Below are positions 33,502 to 46,538 of a stretch of DNA of 64,000 bases, in pieces (the first letter of the stretch is position 1; each line of letters starts with the position of its first letter). The notes beneath the pieces were generated by a model. It was not told the origin of the DNA, did not search any database, and was given only the letters and a program-made list of their open reading frames with translations. Origin of the DNA: Dipteris shenzhenensis. Its lineage: Eukaryota; Polypodiophyta; Polypodiopsida; Gleicheniales. A program made the translations under genes and the position numbers. The stretch lies in the NCBI GenBank assembly GCA_047967505.1, contig CM106539.1. The stretch is one strand, 5' to 3'.

Positions 33502-36500
33502 ATGGCGTCCCGACCTCCTCCTCCTCCTCCATTCCCATTCCCATTTCCATGGGACCTTACGGCCTCTTCCTCTACGGCTATGGCGTCGTCGCAAGCTTCT
33601 TCCTCCGCCATTCCTCCCCCTCCTCCTCCACCTATCATCACCTATGGCTTCCCCTCCCCCTCCGTAGCTATGGCGCCCCGACATCCTCCTCCATTTCCAT
33701 TTCCATGGGAGCTTCACCCTTCCTCCGCAGATATGGTGCCTTCCGTCCAAGCTCCTCGACTAATTCCCTCTACTTCGGCCATGGCGCGCCCTCCTCGGCC
33801 TCCACCCCCTCCTCGCCACCCTTACTACACCTCCGGACCACCACCAGCAGCTATGGCCTCCTCTTCTCATCATCCACGCCTTTGCCTTGACGCACCTCCC
33901 TTCTTTCCTTCCAATTCTACTCTGCCTCTTCGCCCTCGTTCATCCGTTCCTTCGCCTTTCGAATATAACACCCCCCCTCCTTCTGCATACTTGGCTCCGC
34001 CTTTCCCTTCTCCGGAATTCGTCGGAAGCGCGGTATTGACATGGGATCTCTGTGCGCGCGAAGAGCGCCCTCCCATTCCGCGCTATGAGAATCCTGATCC
34101 TAACTGGCCATGGACATCGGGATCATGGCGCAGTGACCATAGCTACTTCTCACAACAGCCAGAGGTGAGAGTCATTGCGTAAACGCTGAAATGAATGATG
34201 AAGGCGTAGATGTCGTCTTTGTTGCCTGTTGCTGAAATGCACATTCTCTCTGCGGAATCGCGCACCAAATTATGGACAGTATCTGCGCTTTAGCTTCTTG
34301 AATTATCCATTCTCCAAGAATTATGCTCGTATATAGCTAGTTTCCGTGAACAACGCTGAAACAAACCGTCGGCCTTTGCACTTGAGGTGGAACTGCGGCT
34401 TAAAATTGGACATATCTACGCCTGCTTGCTCTTGAAACGGAGTATTTCGAGACGCAACGTTTGCCACTAGGCGTCGTCTATTACCAGCTTATGACATCTC
34501 TGTGCTGTGCAGGCAGCTCCGATGTCTAAGCCTTATATCTATTGAGCATTCAGGGATCTTTCAGAGGTTGCGACGCTCCAATAGGCTTCCTGTGGGAACG
34601 ATACGAGAAGGTTTATTGGAACCGATCTGGTCAATCCCATAACCATCATCGATACAATTCTCTCAGCGGAGCAGAGGTATGATGACAATTATTTTTGCAA
34701 AGCACGAAGCGGAAATCCACATAGGTGTACCAAAAAAGCTAGACGGTGCTGACGAGTCGGTCCGCTCAGGCAAAACATCAATTCTGACTGCTACGAAAGA
34801 TTGAGGCTGCCAGAGTGGAGAGGTTTGGTAGCAGAGGGAACCAGAGCACGTCGTTAAAAGTGCAGAAATTAGTGATCGATTCTAACGCCAACAGAACGTG
34901 TTGTGAGACGTTTAGAGATTGATCCGCAAATTAGAAGGTCGCGGTTGGCCGTCGATGGATTGTATGATAGAATAACATGAGACAGTCCCTTTCACCACCC
35001 CTATGATTCAACCTGGAAGGCAAGAGCTGGGAGAATGTTAGCACATCGACAGTAAAGATATGTGCCTTCCCGTTGGCAATTTTCAGTTAGCGGAAGAGTT
35101 CCGTTTCGTCGGTGAATTATGCTGGTCTGAAATAAGATCGCACTAGAGAATTACTAGAACGTAGAAGGTCGATGACCTGAATTGCGTGGAAATGTAGCTT
35201 CTGAGAATCTCATTTCGCACTGAGCCAAGAGCCTCTGTTTCTCTTGTGCTCATCGTCATCTATTTTTCAGCAATCCTCTCGAACATGATAGTTCGATTCC
35301 CTATGTTTCTTATAACTTCTTCAGCAGTTTAGTGGTCGCTTTGATGATAAAAGGTCTCAGTAACCACAATGTACTCGGTCTGAGTTTGAGATCTGTTGTT
35401 GTACAACATATAAATATAAGATCTCATCTCAATTCTCCAACAACAAATGAGAGTACATGTCGGAGGAAAAATTGAAAATGAAAATTAGGGACAAATCAAG
35501 GAATCCTCCCTAAAAATCTAGAAAGAAATATCTAAATACAAGTATGCATTTATTCATGGGTGCATAAGAGGATGGAGGGGGAAGGGATCCCCCTCCAATG
35601 GAAGACATTAAAGTAGGGGACTATCACTAGCGAGGGGAAGGGGTGAGGGGAAACGTTAATGTTAGGGGTCGCTCTTAGTTAGGAGGGGAAATATTTAAGG
35701 CTTCATGTTTTATCATAACAATTATGTCTAGTGTAGTGGTAAGTTGAATTGAGAATGTCATTGGTTCAAATCTTCTGGAGTATACATAACCATCCCTTTT
35801 AGATCCTCTAGCTCATTGGTAAGTCTCATTGAGAAGGTCATTGGTTCAAATCTTCTTCACTACGAGTTTTGAAGATCCGTCCCTTTTAGATGTCTAGCTT
35901 CATGGTCAGTCTCTTTGAAGGTCATTGTCTTAAGTTTTGAAGATCCACCCCTTTTAGATGTGTTAGCTTCCTCCAAAGCCTAATCTTAATTATCGCGCTA
36001 CGCTTTTACTATCCTAAAGATATATTAAATTTCTCAAACAACAAATAATTCCTTGTCACTAGGGTAAGTAAGGGAAATGTAATAATTTTATAAAATTAGG
36101 GGCCTTTACAATAGGTTAATGGGGTGTGTAGGTGAGAAAACAAATGAGTGAATGAGGTGAGAGCCATGACTAGGTCTCAAACTTCATGCTATTAAATTAT
36201 TTGAGTTGAATTGTAAGCTAAAACCATGCAATTTCATAAAAGCTTTTGATTTGATATTAATACATTATTGATAAATGTCATAAATTTATTCATGTAAATC
36301 ATGCCTTGCAAATTTTAGGAATTTGATCATCCAAACATTTATGGGCTATAAAGTAGTAGCTTTCAGGTCACTCATAGGAGAAGCACACCATTTACCTTAC
36401 TAAAAATATTTGAGTTGTCCACTTGGAAGGAATTATTTTGTACAAAAAAGACAAAGAATGCTTACAAAGCCCAAAAAATGAATTCAAAGAATCGTGGTTT

Positions 36501-37861
36501 TGTAGCTTAAGTTTCGTAAGGTGAACGCCACTTCCGTACATTTCAAGATGTTTGAAATGCTTTCGGTTGTGTCTTGCCCCATTCATTGACATGGTTGACA
36601 AGAGTGGATAGTTGACATTTAATGCTTTGGTTGTGTCTTGCCATATTCATTGACATGGTTGACAAGAGAGGATAGTTCCATTTTGATTACATACAGCAGC
36701 ATGATTCATTTAAAGGGGTCAAAACCATTCTTGAGTATTTTGTGTCCCTCACCTTTTCTTCGAACCATAATGGTATATTGTCTACTTTTCTCCTATCAAA
36801 ATAAATTAAAGCTCGATTTCAAAAATATTTTCAATAGACTCTATTCTAATCTATCACATAATACTTTTCACAACGCTCGAAATTTTGCATCGAAGATGTC
36901 CGATGAAGATGAGGACCTTCTTAAACTCTTTTACATATGCAAGAATTCCATTACACTGTGCCATGTGGACCTTTCTTGCCATCTACACCTTTTATTCTCT
37001 CCAATAGAGACCTCCCCGAACACATTCAATTTGAATTTGAACAAATGTTAGTTTATGGATTGAATATCAAAGTTTCCAAGAGAAAATCATAGGATTATAA
37101 CACTTCAACTTGTATTTGAAACCTAACATTGCTTTTGAATGATAAAAGATTTGCATTGCTAAATAAAGGTTATATTTACAACCTAAGAATTGAAAATTAC
37201 ATATAATTTAATTTCCATGATCCAATCATATTTACTTGGAGTGGAGGCAAAGATCCTTATGCCAAATCTTATGGATGGTATACAAATGTTTCAAAGAGGG
37301 ATTCAAATAAAAAGGCACTTTGGTATATCAAATACCAAAGATTGTGCTTATACACGAAAATTTGAAATCTACTATTTTCCTCTCTTTCTTTCTTTTTTTT
37401 GGGGGGGGGGAGATTGTGTTTAAAACTTAAGCTTCTAAAAGATATCAATTGACCCCAAAAAAATGATGAATGAGGTGGTAGACTCCCAATGCCTTCCACA
37501 AATGAAGTTCTTTATTAACTAGTTCCAAAGGGACTAACATAGTGGACAAGACGAGAAAGGGACAAGGGGGGAACGCCATATAATTAAATATGCATTTACC
37601 TCCCTACAAGAATAACCTATTGGTTTCATGGTTGGTGGCTTGAGATAAAAATCCCCTTTTCCCATATACACAAAATGACTAGAAATATCGAATTTCTTCA
37701 TAGCTTTTAGGGACTTTTTTTTTTTTCTTCATAGCTTTCTTCAATGAAAACCCTATCAAGAGTTCTAAATTTGTAAAATGTGATGGCCAATTAAGTATAA
37801 GTATTATGGATATTATTAGTATTGCCTCGGTAGAGTGCTTTACTTAAGCCTTTTTTAAAAC

Positions 37862-37909
<48 letters not shown>

Positions 37910-39425
37910 TAAGGGGTATAAGTCTTGCATGAAATCCGAGTGCTAGTGCTTCCAAAGACACTTCAAAGGTCCACTAGCGAGATTGATCACATCACGATAT
38001 CCACAACATGGCAATTGGAGATTGATCACATCACGATATCCACAACATGGCAATTGGAGGCGATCCTGCTCTTCAATCAAAATACACAGACCACTCATAT
38101 AGTGTCTTTAGTGTGCACTCTCCTTAGAATTCAATGCAATGCGGTCCGAGCCATCACAAGGACATTCATGTTTTGGGACATGCATGACAAGAAAATGGGA
38201 AGAATGGTGACTTATATAAAGGTGGTTAGGCTGGTATTGTCCCGACAAACGCTAAATGCCCCTACGTAATTAGCGCTAGCCCAAAGTTAGAACGTAAATT
38301 TCGCTCACTCATACAAAAAAATGCATGACCACGCGTATGGCCAGCCGCTCACATGCAACGCTCGCTCGCTAGCTGGCATCAATGCACCATGAAATTGTAA
38401 GTCGGCCTGAAGTCGGCAAAACATATATGTATGTGCAGTCGAGCGCCCACAGCCTAAAGAGTGGCAGCGCCTTATTCAAAGTTTCCGCTCCATGCACGTC
38501 GTGAGGAAGAGGCTTAAGCAATCCTGAAAGGCGATCAAAAGTACAAGTCGCTGGTTCGTCGTGAAGCACCTTGAGCCTGAGATATAATCCAGAGGAAGAC
38601 TGAAAAGCATGCCAAGACCATTCTGCTATTTGGAACATTTTGTTTCTTAACTTTCTTAGGACTATTGACTCGAAGAATTAGTCATTGTTGTTAAACTTGC
38701 TTTTAAAAGCTCGAGCTATAAATAGATTCTTTTTAAAACTTGCTTGTAAGTAGCCTTGCATTTTCATGCTTTTGCGTTTAGAGCTTGGTCCTGTGAAAGT
38801 AAATTTTATCGGTGCATTTGTTTTTGCCATAGGACTTTTTACGGGTGCCTTTAGGCTATTACCGCTCACAATACATGGAGCCGCCTATGCAGAATCAGGT
38901 AAAGGTTATACATGCTATACATTCTCTCCTTGTTTAAAAAAGGAAAGGACTCATACTCGTGCATAGGAGTAAGCAAGAGGATGAAGTTTTAAAATAACTT
39001 TCTCGATCATTTAACAGCCACAAGAAAGTCAGGTTGAGACGATCCAAAATACATCGACGATGCCCATAATACTTGACAAGGATGGAAAAGAAGTGCCACC
39101 ACAATACTACCCTGTTTGGCCTGATGACTCCCACCTGACGGTAACAGTCGTGCATAGCTATATTGCTTGATGAGATGGATTTTTGTTTTGAAATTATTGA
39201 TGATGGTTGTGGGTTTTCAGCCCGGGACAAGGCTTTACCCTTTTGGGCGTTCACCACTGCAGGAACGGCAAAAGAAGGTACGTAGTATTTAGCGTATACA
39301 CATCTGAGCTTGCATATGCAGTACTCTTCTGAATTTCGGTCTTGCAGGTCTGCAGAAATTTCATCAGTCCTGCAGGCTGCAAGTATGGGAGTAAGTGTCG
39401 CTTTGCACATACTCGAGAAGATTAA
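33502..39425 (+). CDS. Proline-rich CCCH zinc-finger protein, six exons
   Basis: Proposed exons: 33502-34164, 34554-34676, 38833-38898, 39018-39140, 39221-39277, 39348-39425. Every junction is phase 0 with GT...AG borders, giving about 369 residues ending at TAA 39423-39425. Exon 1 (221 residues) is Pro/Ser-rich with recurrent AMA and PFPFPW segments. Exon 2 is aromatic/basic (GFLWERYEKVYW). Exon 4 has LDKDGKEVPPQYYP. Exon 5 reads LYPFGRSPLQERQKK. Exon 6 encodes a single zinc finger, VC-x8-C-x5-C-x3-H (CKYGSKCRFAH). CCCH fingers generally bind RNA; here that is family knowledge, and the exact target is unknown. The third intron boundary region (34,677-38,832, about 4.2 kb) is long and repeat-filled and could hide another exon. 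The start is the first ATG after a CT-rich leader. Confidence 0.85.
35728..35960 (+). repeat. tRNA-like tandem repeats (SINE-like), about 80-bp period
   Basis: Three head-to-tail units, each with an A-box-like (TAGCTCATTGGTAAG at 35,808-35,822; variants near 35,728 and 35,894) and, in the first two, a B-box-like GGTTCAAATC (35,763-35,772 and 35,843-35,852), about 35 bp apart. Each unit ends with a CCCTTTTAGAT tail. The third B box is degraded. No cloverleaf or intact tRNA can be drawn, so this is a tRNA-derived repeat and not a tRNA gene. Confidence 0.6.
36557..36685. repeat. Tandem duplication, about 64-bp unit
   Basis: ATGCTTT(C)GGTTGTGTCTTGCC...ATTCATTGACATGGTTGACAAGAG...GGATAGTT occurs at 36,557 and again at 36,622. 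Confidence 0.85.
37865..37904. repeat. (CT)n microsatellite
   Basis: About 40 bp of uninterrupted CT in the long intron of the CCCH gene. Confidence 0.95.
37982..38059. repeat. Perfect tandem duplication, 39-bp unit
   Basis: The unit beginning ATTGATCACATCACGATATC repeats exactly at 37,982-38,020 and 38,021-38,059. Confidence 0.95.
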
Positions 39426-40300
39426 GGTCAGTAGCTGCCTTGGAGATGACTTACCTTTGTCCTTCTGTTGTTCTGGTGCACCTTATCTCATAGTGTATTT
39501 TTCGTTGAAAGGTGCTGGTGCTGATCCCGCCCTCCAGTGTCAATCAAGCTGCAAAAGAAGACATTGACCAACAGGCTACAAGTCGCCTATTTTTTTCCTC
39601 AAGGCGGCATCATAAGATTTTGAAGCTTTCACATTGCTTAATTTAATTTCATGATAAATTATCATTTTTGCCATATGACCTTTCTTTGGAGTAAGGATCT
39701 TACGGCAGTTTTGAAGATCGATCATCTTGCATGAGGGCTGCAACAACTTGTGTGGTTGCCGCCAGAATATTCATGATAGTTTCACAACTTTCCCAAAGGT
39801 CAGGAATGCAGAGAAGCCCTCTTGAACCATGGCGGAATGTAAAGTCCCATGATGATTGAACTGCAGAGCAGTGTAATGTAACTTAGGGGGTTACCCCATT
39901 TTGTTTTAGTGATAAAAAAGGCTATTTATTAGGACTTTTTTTTGGCCTGCAGTAGCTCATGAGGAAAACAGATGTAGTACATAGCTGGATGTTCTATGAA
40001 CTCCAAGAATACCAATAGTGCTACCCATATGATTTCTGCACATTATTATTCTTCTCTTTATTTGTGCATATGTGTGTGCGCCATGCTTTCTATTGTCACT
40101 ATCTTCCTTGCAAGAAAACAATTGTCTCATAGAACGCTTATCTGTGAATGACATCCTCTAAAGTGGGGATTTTATGAGTTCTCCGCTAATTGGCTTTCCA
40201 TATCGCTAGTAGTGTGCTTTTCTGCTCCATGGGATTATAAATTGAGTAGCATCCTCAGATTTTGATTGAGTCTTATTTTGACGAGATTATGACATTCACA
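39426..40300 (+). other. 3' region of the CCCH gene
   Basis: Directly after the stop codon, 'AAG|GTCAGT' resembles a splice donor, and 'TTTTTCGTTGAAAG' near 39,500 resembles an acceptor. The 3' untranslated region may therefore contain an intron. No clear poly(A) signal was fixed. Confidence 0.3.
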
Positions 40301-40344
40301 AGATGAAGCCAGCAGAGAGGTAGCCTTTGCTTCTTATGGCACGC

Positions 40345-40800
40345 TCACTGTTGTTCAAAGTTCCACATGTGGAGAAGGGGCCTTGCCAAATGAAGAGCAT
40401 TCACTATGTGACAACGTAAGAGGGAGGAAGAGAAACCAGTACCTTGTGTTTTTGATTGCATGGGCTTACCAGGTAGATGACACCAAAAGGAAAGAAGACA
40501 TGATTGCATGCATTACTGTTGTTCAAGGTTTCTACATGTGTAAGGTTTCACATTTATGTTTGTACTGTTGTTCAACGTTAACACTTCTTCAGAACTATAT
40601 GTAGAGAGGTAGCCTCTACATCTCATGAATGTGACTGCTGTTCAAAGCTACATGTACAGAGCTCATGACTGCATAACACTATTGTTCAATGTTTTCTAAT
40701 TTTGTTGATGCAACATAGTTGTTCAGAGTCATATGTAGAGAAGAGCTCCTGGTTCTGATGGCATGCATCAATGTTGTTCAAAGTTCCTATATTTTAACTT
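40345..40800. repeat. Degenerate TGTTGTTCAA repeat cluster
   Basis: Six to eight copies of (T/C)TGTTCAA(A/G)GTT followed by (C/T)TACATGT(G/A)(G/T)AGA-like sequence occur at irregular 40-160 bp spacing. Non-coding. Confidence 0.5.
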
Positions 40801-42112
40801 TCCAAAGTTTCTACATTAAAGGAGAACGGCGAGAGATGGGAAATAAGTAGAGAATTTCTTGCAACATGCTGGCGAAGCTGGGGCGTCGACTCTTGACAAA
40901 AAGGACCTGAAGGTCCAGCCAAGCGTGTTGGTAAATAGGAATTGAGATGTGAGGAGGCTAAGAGTTGGACAAAATGGTGGCTTGACAAACCTCCAGTCGA
41001 GTCTTCCCAACTGTTGACTTGTGATAGGTATCACTCACAGATATTGACATGGTTTGGTGCCAACAAGATGCCACCATTCCAAACAACCCTGGGTGCACCA
41101 CGCTCTTCAAGCAAGAGATTAACCATCCAATTAGACAGGATCTTCTGCAATTCTAGGTTCAGCAGCTACCCCACTCTTGAAAGAAAAGACTATTGTACAT
41201 GGCATACTTCTTGCATTTCACACTTGTTAAAATACATGGTGGAGAAGAGACAGACAATCAGGATTACATGACTGGCATCCAACTGAGGCAGCAAACCATG
41301 TGATAGACACTTTTATAGGCTAGGCTAGCCTTTTCTTATCACATCACAGGTGGTGCCATCCCGAGGTCACACCACGATCAAATCTAGGTCAATTGACCCT
41401 GCAAACTCCTAAACGACACACAAGTGGCTCAGTGACCTAAGGATGCATTCACCCCAAAGGACACTCACACTAGGCCTAGTTCCCACACCTTTGGCTACGA
41501 ATTCCCCTTCGGATCAAAGGTGGAGAAACCCAACACACAAAGACAAGACCACTCTCCAACTCCAGTGCAATACTGCAAAGAGTGGGCCTTGCTGTCCACA
41601 CCTCCCATGTTACAGAAAAATCCCCTCAATCAGCTCGCGATCGGCAGTTGAGACCTTCATCCCCCTTACTTCACAGCTAGGTATAAGGCATAAATCACAA
41701 GCCTGGAACTAAGGCTCTCACACAATAAACGAAAAATACATTCATTTTAGGGGGGCAACCCAGGGAAAAGCACCCTTATTGCCTCTCAAGACTATGTAAA
41801 ATAATAATAAATGTAGATGTCTCGGGATGAGAGATGCTCCCTGTGCAGCTGTTGCACACGTGCACATTCGTCCTCTTTCGGTGATATGGCGGTCAAGCTC
41901 TCAGTAAAAATGATGTCGAAGAAGTCCATGGGAACAGTTATGCAAGGCATTTAGCCCATGACTCTCGAAACCACGGATTTGGGGTCTTCAATTTGTTGAT
42001 TTTACTAGTCTCTAATTTTAAGCTAATGCTTCAGCTTTGTAAGGTTGCAAAGGCTTTAATATATCTTATATCTAATATTTAAGCCTTAGTATATTAAGAT
42101 TGAGGGAAACAT

Positions 42113-42764
42113 GTGGCGAGAGCTCCAAAGCATAAGTTGATTCCAGCACCCAGCACCCAGAAGAGGCGCAGGCGATGTCCAAGATCAAGGGTCAGGAGGT
42201 TGGCAGAACGCAGGCCTTTCAAAACTACTTCTTCGATCTGCTCATGCACATTTCTTGAAACTTCTTCTCAGCTTGCTGGAAAATCTGTTAAAACAAAAGT
42301 CGAACAGGCTATTGTTGTAGTGACAATAGCAGGAGATGGCAGACTTTTGTAGATGTTTCGTGTCACACAGCAGCGGGTAAGTGCCTCAGGCTGAAGCAAA
42401 CTCCACCAAAGTAGGGGCGGTGAATTGCAGCAGTAGTCCATGCACTGGTCGATGGAGATCCACAGATGTAACCAGAGATGAAGAAACCCTAAGCTTGATC
42501 GATGAAGCAACCCAAGAGGACAAGGTAGATGCAAGAATTAAGCCGGAGTCCGTCCACAATTTCAAGTCGACGGAAGAGGGAAAACCAGCAGCATACAGCC
42601 TCGAAATCCAAGCAAACAGTGCCATACAGCCAGCAAAGGACCTTGATTTGTGTAGCAGCAAGGCATGGAGATGGTCCCAAGGAGCAAGAAGCTGTACACA
42701 GCTATGCAGGCACCTTGGGCTTGCTTTCAAGAGAGGAGAGCAGCATGGACTTCAGGGACAATAA
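42113..42764 (+). other. GC-richer segment with uncharacterised frames
   Basis: Open frames at 42,113-42,352 (79 residues, very basic near RRRRCPRSRVRR) and 42,381-42,764 (127 residues) on the plus strand, with a competing 114-residue frame on the minus strand (42,386-42,730). I recognise no domain and cannot choose the coding strand. Between the two plus frames there is no good splice pair that would join them. Confidence 0.25.
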
Positions 42765-43739
42765 TTGTCACCAACCCCGGTAAGTGTCGCCAAATAACCT
42801 CGTTTGGATCCTTCATTTAGCGTTCATATCAATAAGAGTTGGTTATGTAGCAGTTGGAGTTGATGATGCAATCATTAAGGATGCTTGTATATTTAAAGAA
42901 ATTGATGAGATTCAGACATTGGGTCAAGACGTAGGCTCGAATGAATGTTGCTTGGAAAACTCTTCATGTCTTTATAATTTTATATGTTATTTTGATATGT
43001 ACAAACTGTATTATTTATTTCTCAATCAACTATTGAATAATATTTGTTATTAAGTAAATCATAATCACTGCATGAATGCACTCCATGCTCTATGATATGA
43101 AACTCATGTGTATGTTGGCAACATATCGAGCCTGCTCCAAGAGCCAATTCAACCAGTGCAACTCGGCGTACATACATATATATATACCTTTGTAAGACTA
43201 GAATATTTCTAATCGTACAAACTCAGATTTTTGTTCTGAAGTCCGAATTTTTTTATTGAAAATAAAAAAGTAAAACGAAAAAGAAGAAAAAACAGCTAAC
43301 AAAATGAAAAAACAGCATACATATCTTCTGTTAAGGATATGTATCTCTAGCAACAAATTCATGCACCACAATATTTGCCCCAATAAAATTATGACCTAAC
43401 ACTTTCTTCAAACTATATCTATCATTTATTTTCTCATCTGCACTACATCATTGGACATACCTGCCTTAGCATGGATCTTTGCTATCAATACATAGGTGAC
43501 ACATTCCTGGGATCTAACTCAAAAAAAAAAATTTGCCCACAGAGCACGCTCCACATCATTGTGAATTCTGCACGATGAAAGCAAGCTCGACCATCCTGAA
43601 GAGACATGTTCAAATGGCATACTCATGATCAGACCCTCTGCTTCATCGAATAGTCAACCATGCAAACATAATGATCCGCAAATGGTGTTATGCCATCGTC
43701 TCTATTCATCGAGGTAAAGTATTGCCTGCCATCAGCAAC

Positions 43740-45420
43740 CAGACCAGTGTGATTGCAAGCGGTGTAAAGGTGATGTTATTTGGCTTGAAGCCTTCAGCCT
43801 GCATTCGACTAAACAAGCGCATGGCCTCCTTGCCATTTCCATTCTGGGCACACGCAGCTATGCTGGCATTCCAGGATACTTACTTCCCGTTGTAGCATCT
43901 CTGCAAATACTGCCCTCACATCATCTAGGCTCCCACAGTTGGCAAACATTTCATTAGGGCGTTTCCCAAAACATCCTCCGACTCCCATAAACAGAACAAT
44001 GTATCACTCGACCCTCTTCAAGGGCTGCCACACTGGCACATGCATCCATGACAGAAATGAAGGTGACCCTGTCTGGCTCAAAGCCTTCAGCTTGCATTTG
44101 ACCAAATTATTGAAGGGGCTCCTTGCCACACCCAACAGTACAATGTATCACTCGACCCTCTTCAAGGGCTGCCACACTGGCACATGCATCCATGACAGAA
44201 ATGAAGGTGATCCTGTCTGGCTCAAAGCCTTCAGGCTGCATTTGACCAAATAATTGAAGGGGCTCCTTGCCACACCCATTCTGTGCATACACAGCAATCA
44301 TGGCACATCCCTCTGTGGCATCTCTGCAAACACCATCCTCGTATCGTCTAGACTCCCACACTGCCATACATATTGACAAGGCCATTCCCCAGAAGAACAT
44401 CCAACTCCCACACATGCATCCCATTTGACCAGACAGTTGCAGGGCCTTCCTGCCATGCCCATTCTGGGCAAACACAGCAATCATGGCACTCCCTGAGACC
44501 ACATCCCACTGTCTCATCCTTGTAAACACAGCTCTGGGCTCCTGCACTTGTCATACATATTAACAAGGGCATTCCCCACAATAACATCCAACTCCCATCT
44601 ATTGCCAGCAGCAGTAGAACGGATCAGCAGACCATCTTCTAGGGCTGCCACATTGGCACATGCATCTAGGGCGCAGACTTATCTAGCTCAAGGCCTTGAT
44701 CTTGCATATGCCCAAGCAGGTGCATAGCCTGTGCATAGCCTCCTTGCCATGACCTTTTTTTACAAACACAGAAACCATGGAGCTCCAGGAAATCACATCT
44801 CGTTGTGGCATCTCTCCAAATACTGCCCATGCATCATCAAGGCTCCCACACGTTGCCATAAATGTTGACGAGGGCTGTCCCCACAACAATATCCAACGAC
44901 AGCAACAATAGCATGGATCACTCGACCCTCTTCTAGGACTGCTACATTGGCACATGGATCCATAATGCAGATGAAGGTGATCTTGTTTGGTCAGCCTGCA
45001 ATCGACCAAACAGTTGCAGGGCCTCCTTGCCAAGCCCATTCTCGGCACATGCAGCTGTCATCGCATTCCAGGAGACCACATCCCGCTCTGGCATCCCTGC
45101 AAACAATGCCCTCGCATCATCCAGGCTCCCATTCTGTGCAGATGCTGCAATCATATTATTCCAAGAGTACACCGATTGATCATTTTGTCAAACACAGCAC
45201 GTGCAGTCTCCAGGCTGCCACACTGACTGTACATTTGGACGAGAAAGTTACTCAGAAATCTATTACCAGCACATCCACGAGTGCTCATGTGTTCACGCAC
45301 TAGTTTGCCCTCTAGGAGATCCTTGACTATGACTATGCAAAAGGCCAGCACTCTTCTGAAGCTTTGGGAGCAAATCTTGCCTTAGACTTTGAAACAATGT
45401 CGATCTTCCTAAGAAGAGTG
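43740..45420 (-). pseudogene. PPR protein pseudogene (plant PLS type)
   Basis: Minus-strand frames spell successive pentatricopeptide repeats that shift frame several times. 45,151-45,351 has FLVQMYSQCGSLETARAVFD. 44,942-45,172 has DDARALFAGMPERDVVSWN and GLGKEALQLFG. 44,683-45,048 has GSLDDAWAVFGEMPQRDV. 44,107-44,547 has DRITFISVMDACASVAALEEG and GRVIH. The series of L/S/P-type repeats matches plant organelle RNA-editing or processing PPR proteins, but no E or DYW end is visible. Frameshifts, fused fragments and a 144-bp internal duplication indicate loss of function. There is no sign of introns. Confidence 0.88.
43997..44284 (-). repeat. 144-bp tandem duplication inside the PPR pseudogene
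   Basis: The segment starting CAATGTATCACTCGACC occurs at 43,997 and 44,141 with few differences. The 144-bp period equals 48 codons, so by itself it would preserve frame. Confidence 0.9.
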
Positions 45421-46519
45421 TTATAGCTGATGCTAAGTGCTCTCTGACAGACCTCTGAGAGGGCATTGAAGCAGCACGAAAGCCTGCAATGAATTACTCC
45501 GACATACTCCGATGGCAAGCGCTGACTACAGAAAATGGTTGTTTAACGGTGACAGTAGGCAGGTGACCAACGTCGTCGTCACATCAAACGGTCTCTGTGG
45601 TCGCCATTATGGTGGTATAGCTGAGCTTCCAAACGGCAGGCATCAACGACACAAGGGCATTGATCCTAATGGATCTCATCATTCGAAGCTCAAGGCGGCC
45701 ATCAATGTGTGATGGCAGCAAATTAGAGGGAAGGGAACAGTTTCAAAACTTCTGAAAGCAAAGTAAACACTATTTGAAGGTGTTTTGACGGAAATTTAAC
45801 ATAGGCGTTAAGCATAACACAAGCAGATTGGTGGCTGTAGATCCTTGACTGCAAGGGCAGCAGAGAGCTTGTAGCAGCAAAGGGCTTCTCCTCTACATCA
45901 GAAACTCTAATTGGCAGGCTGCACTCATCACTACCATAGTAGAGAAGGTTGGAGCCAATAGTGTAAGGCTGGGGTTTTATTTTTGCTAAAGGTAGCTCTT
46001 GCTGTGAACCCTCAAGAAAAGGTAGCAGCAGTGTGAGAGACCCTAGGAGATTATTAGGCCAAAGAAGTAAGCTTGAAGTTGAAACTTTAGAGGAGAGAAG
46101 GGGAAATCAAACCTTAAGGGGCAAGTTTGCTCACAAGCCTCAAAAGGAAGGTGGGGGGTTTGAAAAGATGTTAGTGTGCCTTGTTAAGCTCCTTTTATGT
46201 GCATAGTACAAGTTCGAACAAGGTTGCCCGTATTTATTACATGACTTTCAAATCTATCAGTACTCTATTGAAAACCATACCTTGAATTTTTTCAAGAAAA
46301 AATTTGACCACTAACACGTACTTTATTTTTCACCTAATTTTATTTCTCATCGAATTATTTTTAGTCACTTATTTAGTCCCATTTGAATCAAGTTGTATAT
46401 TTTTAAAAGTGTTTAAAATAATAATTAATATACTCATCTTGATACGTACTTTCTACACCCATGCGGCCCCACCAGATGCTATTTTGGCTAACTAGGATAT
46501 GGCTGGTTGTAGCCTAGCC

Positions 46520-46538
46520 GGCTTGCCTGAGGCAAGCC
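46520..46538. other. Perfect 8-bp stem hairpin
   Basis: GGCTTGCC-TGA-GGCAAGCC. It lies among several other GGC(T/C)-rich words and has no neighbouring gene to regulate. Confidence 0.7.

Noticed and set aside
35755-35775. Possible tRNA gene (GGTTCAAATC box)
   Set aside because: No acceptor or anticodon stem can be paired; three tandem imperfect units indicate a derived repeat.
41443-41712. 89-residue plus-strand frame
   Set aside because: Composition-driven open frame with no recognisable motif or splice context.
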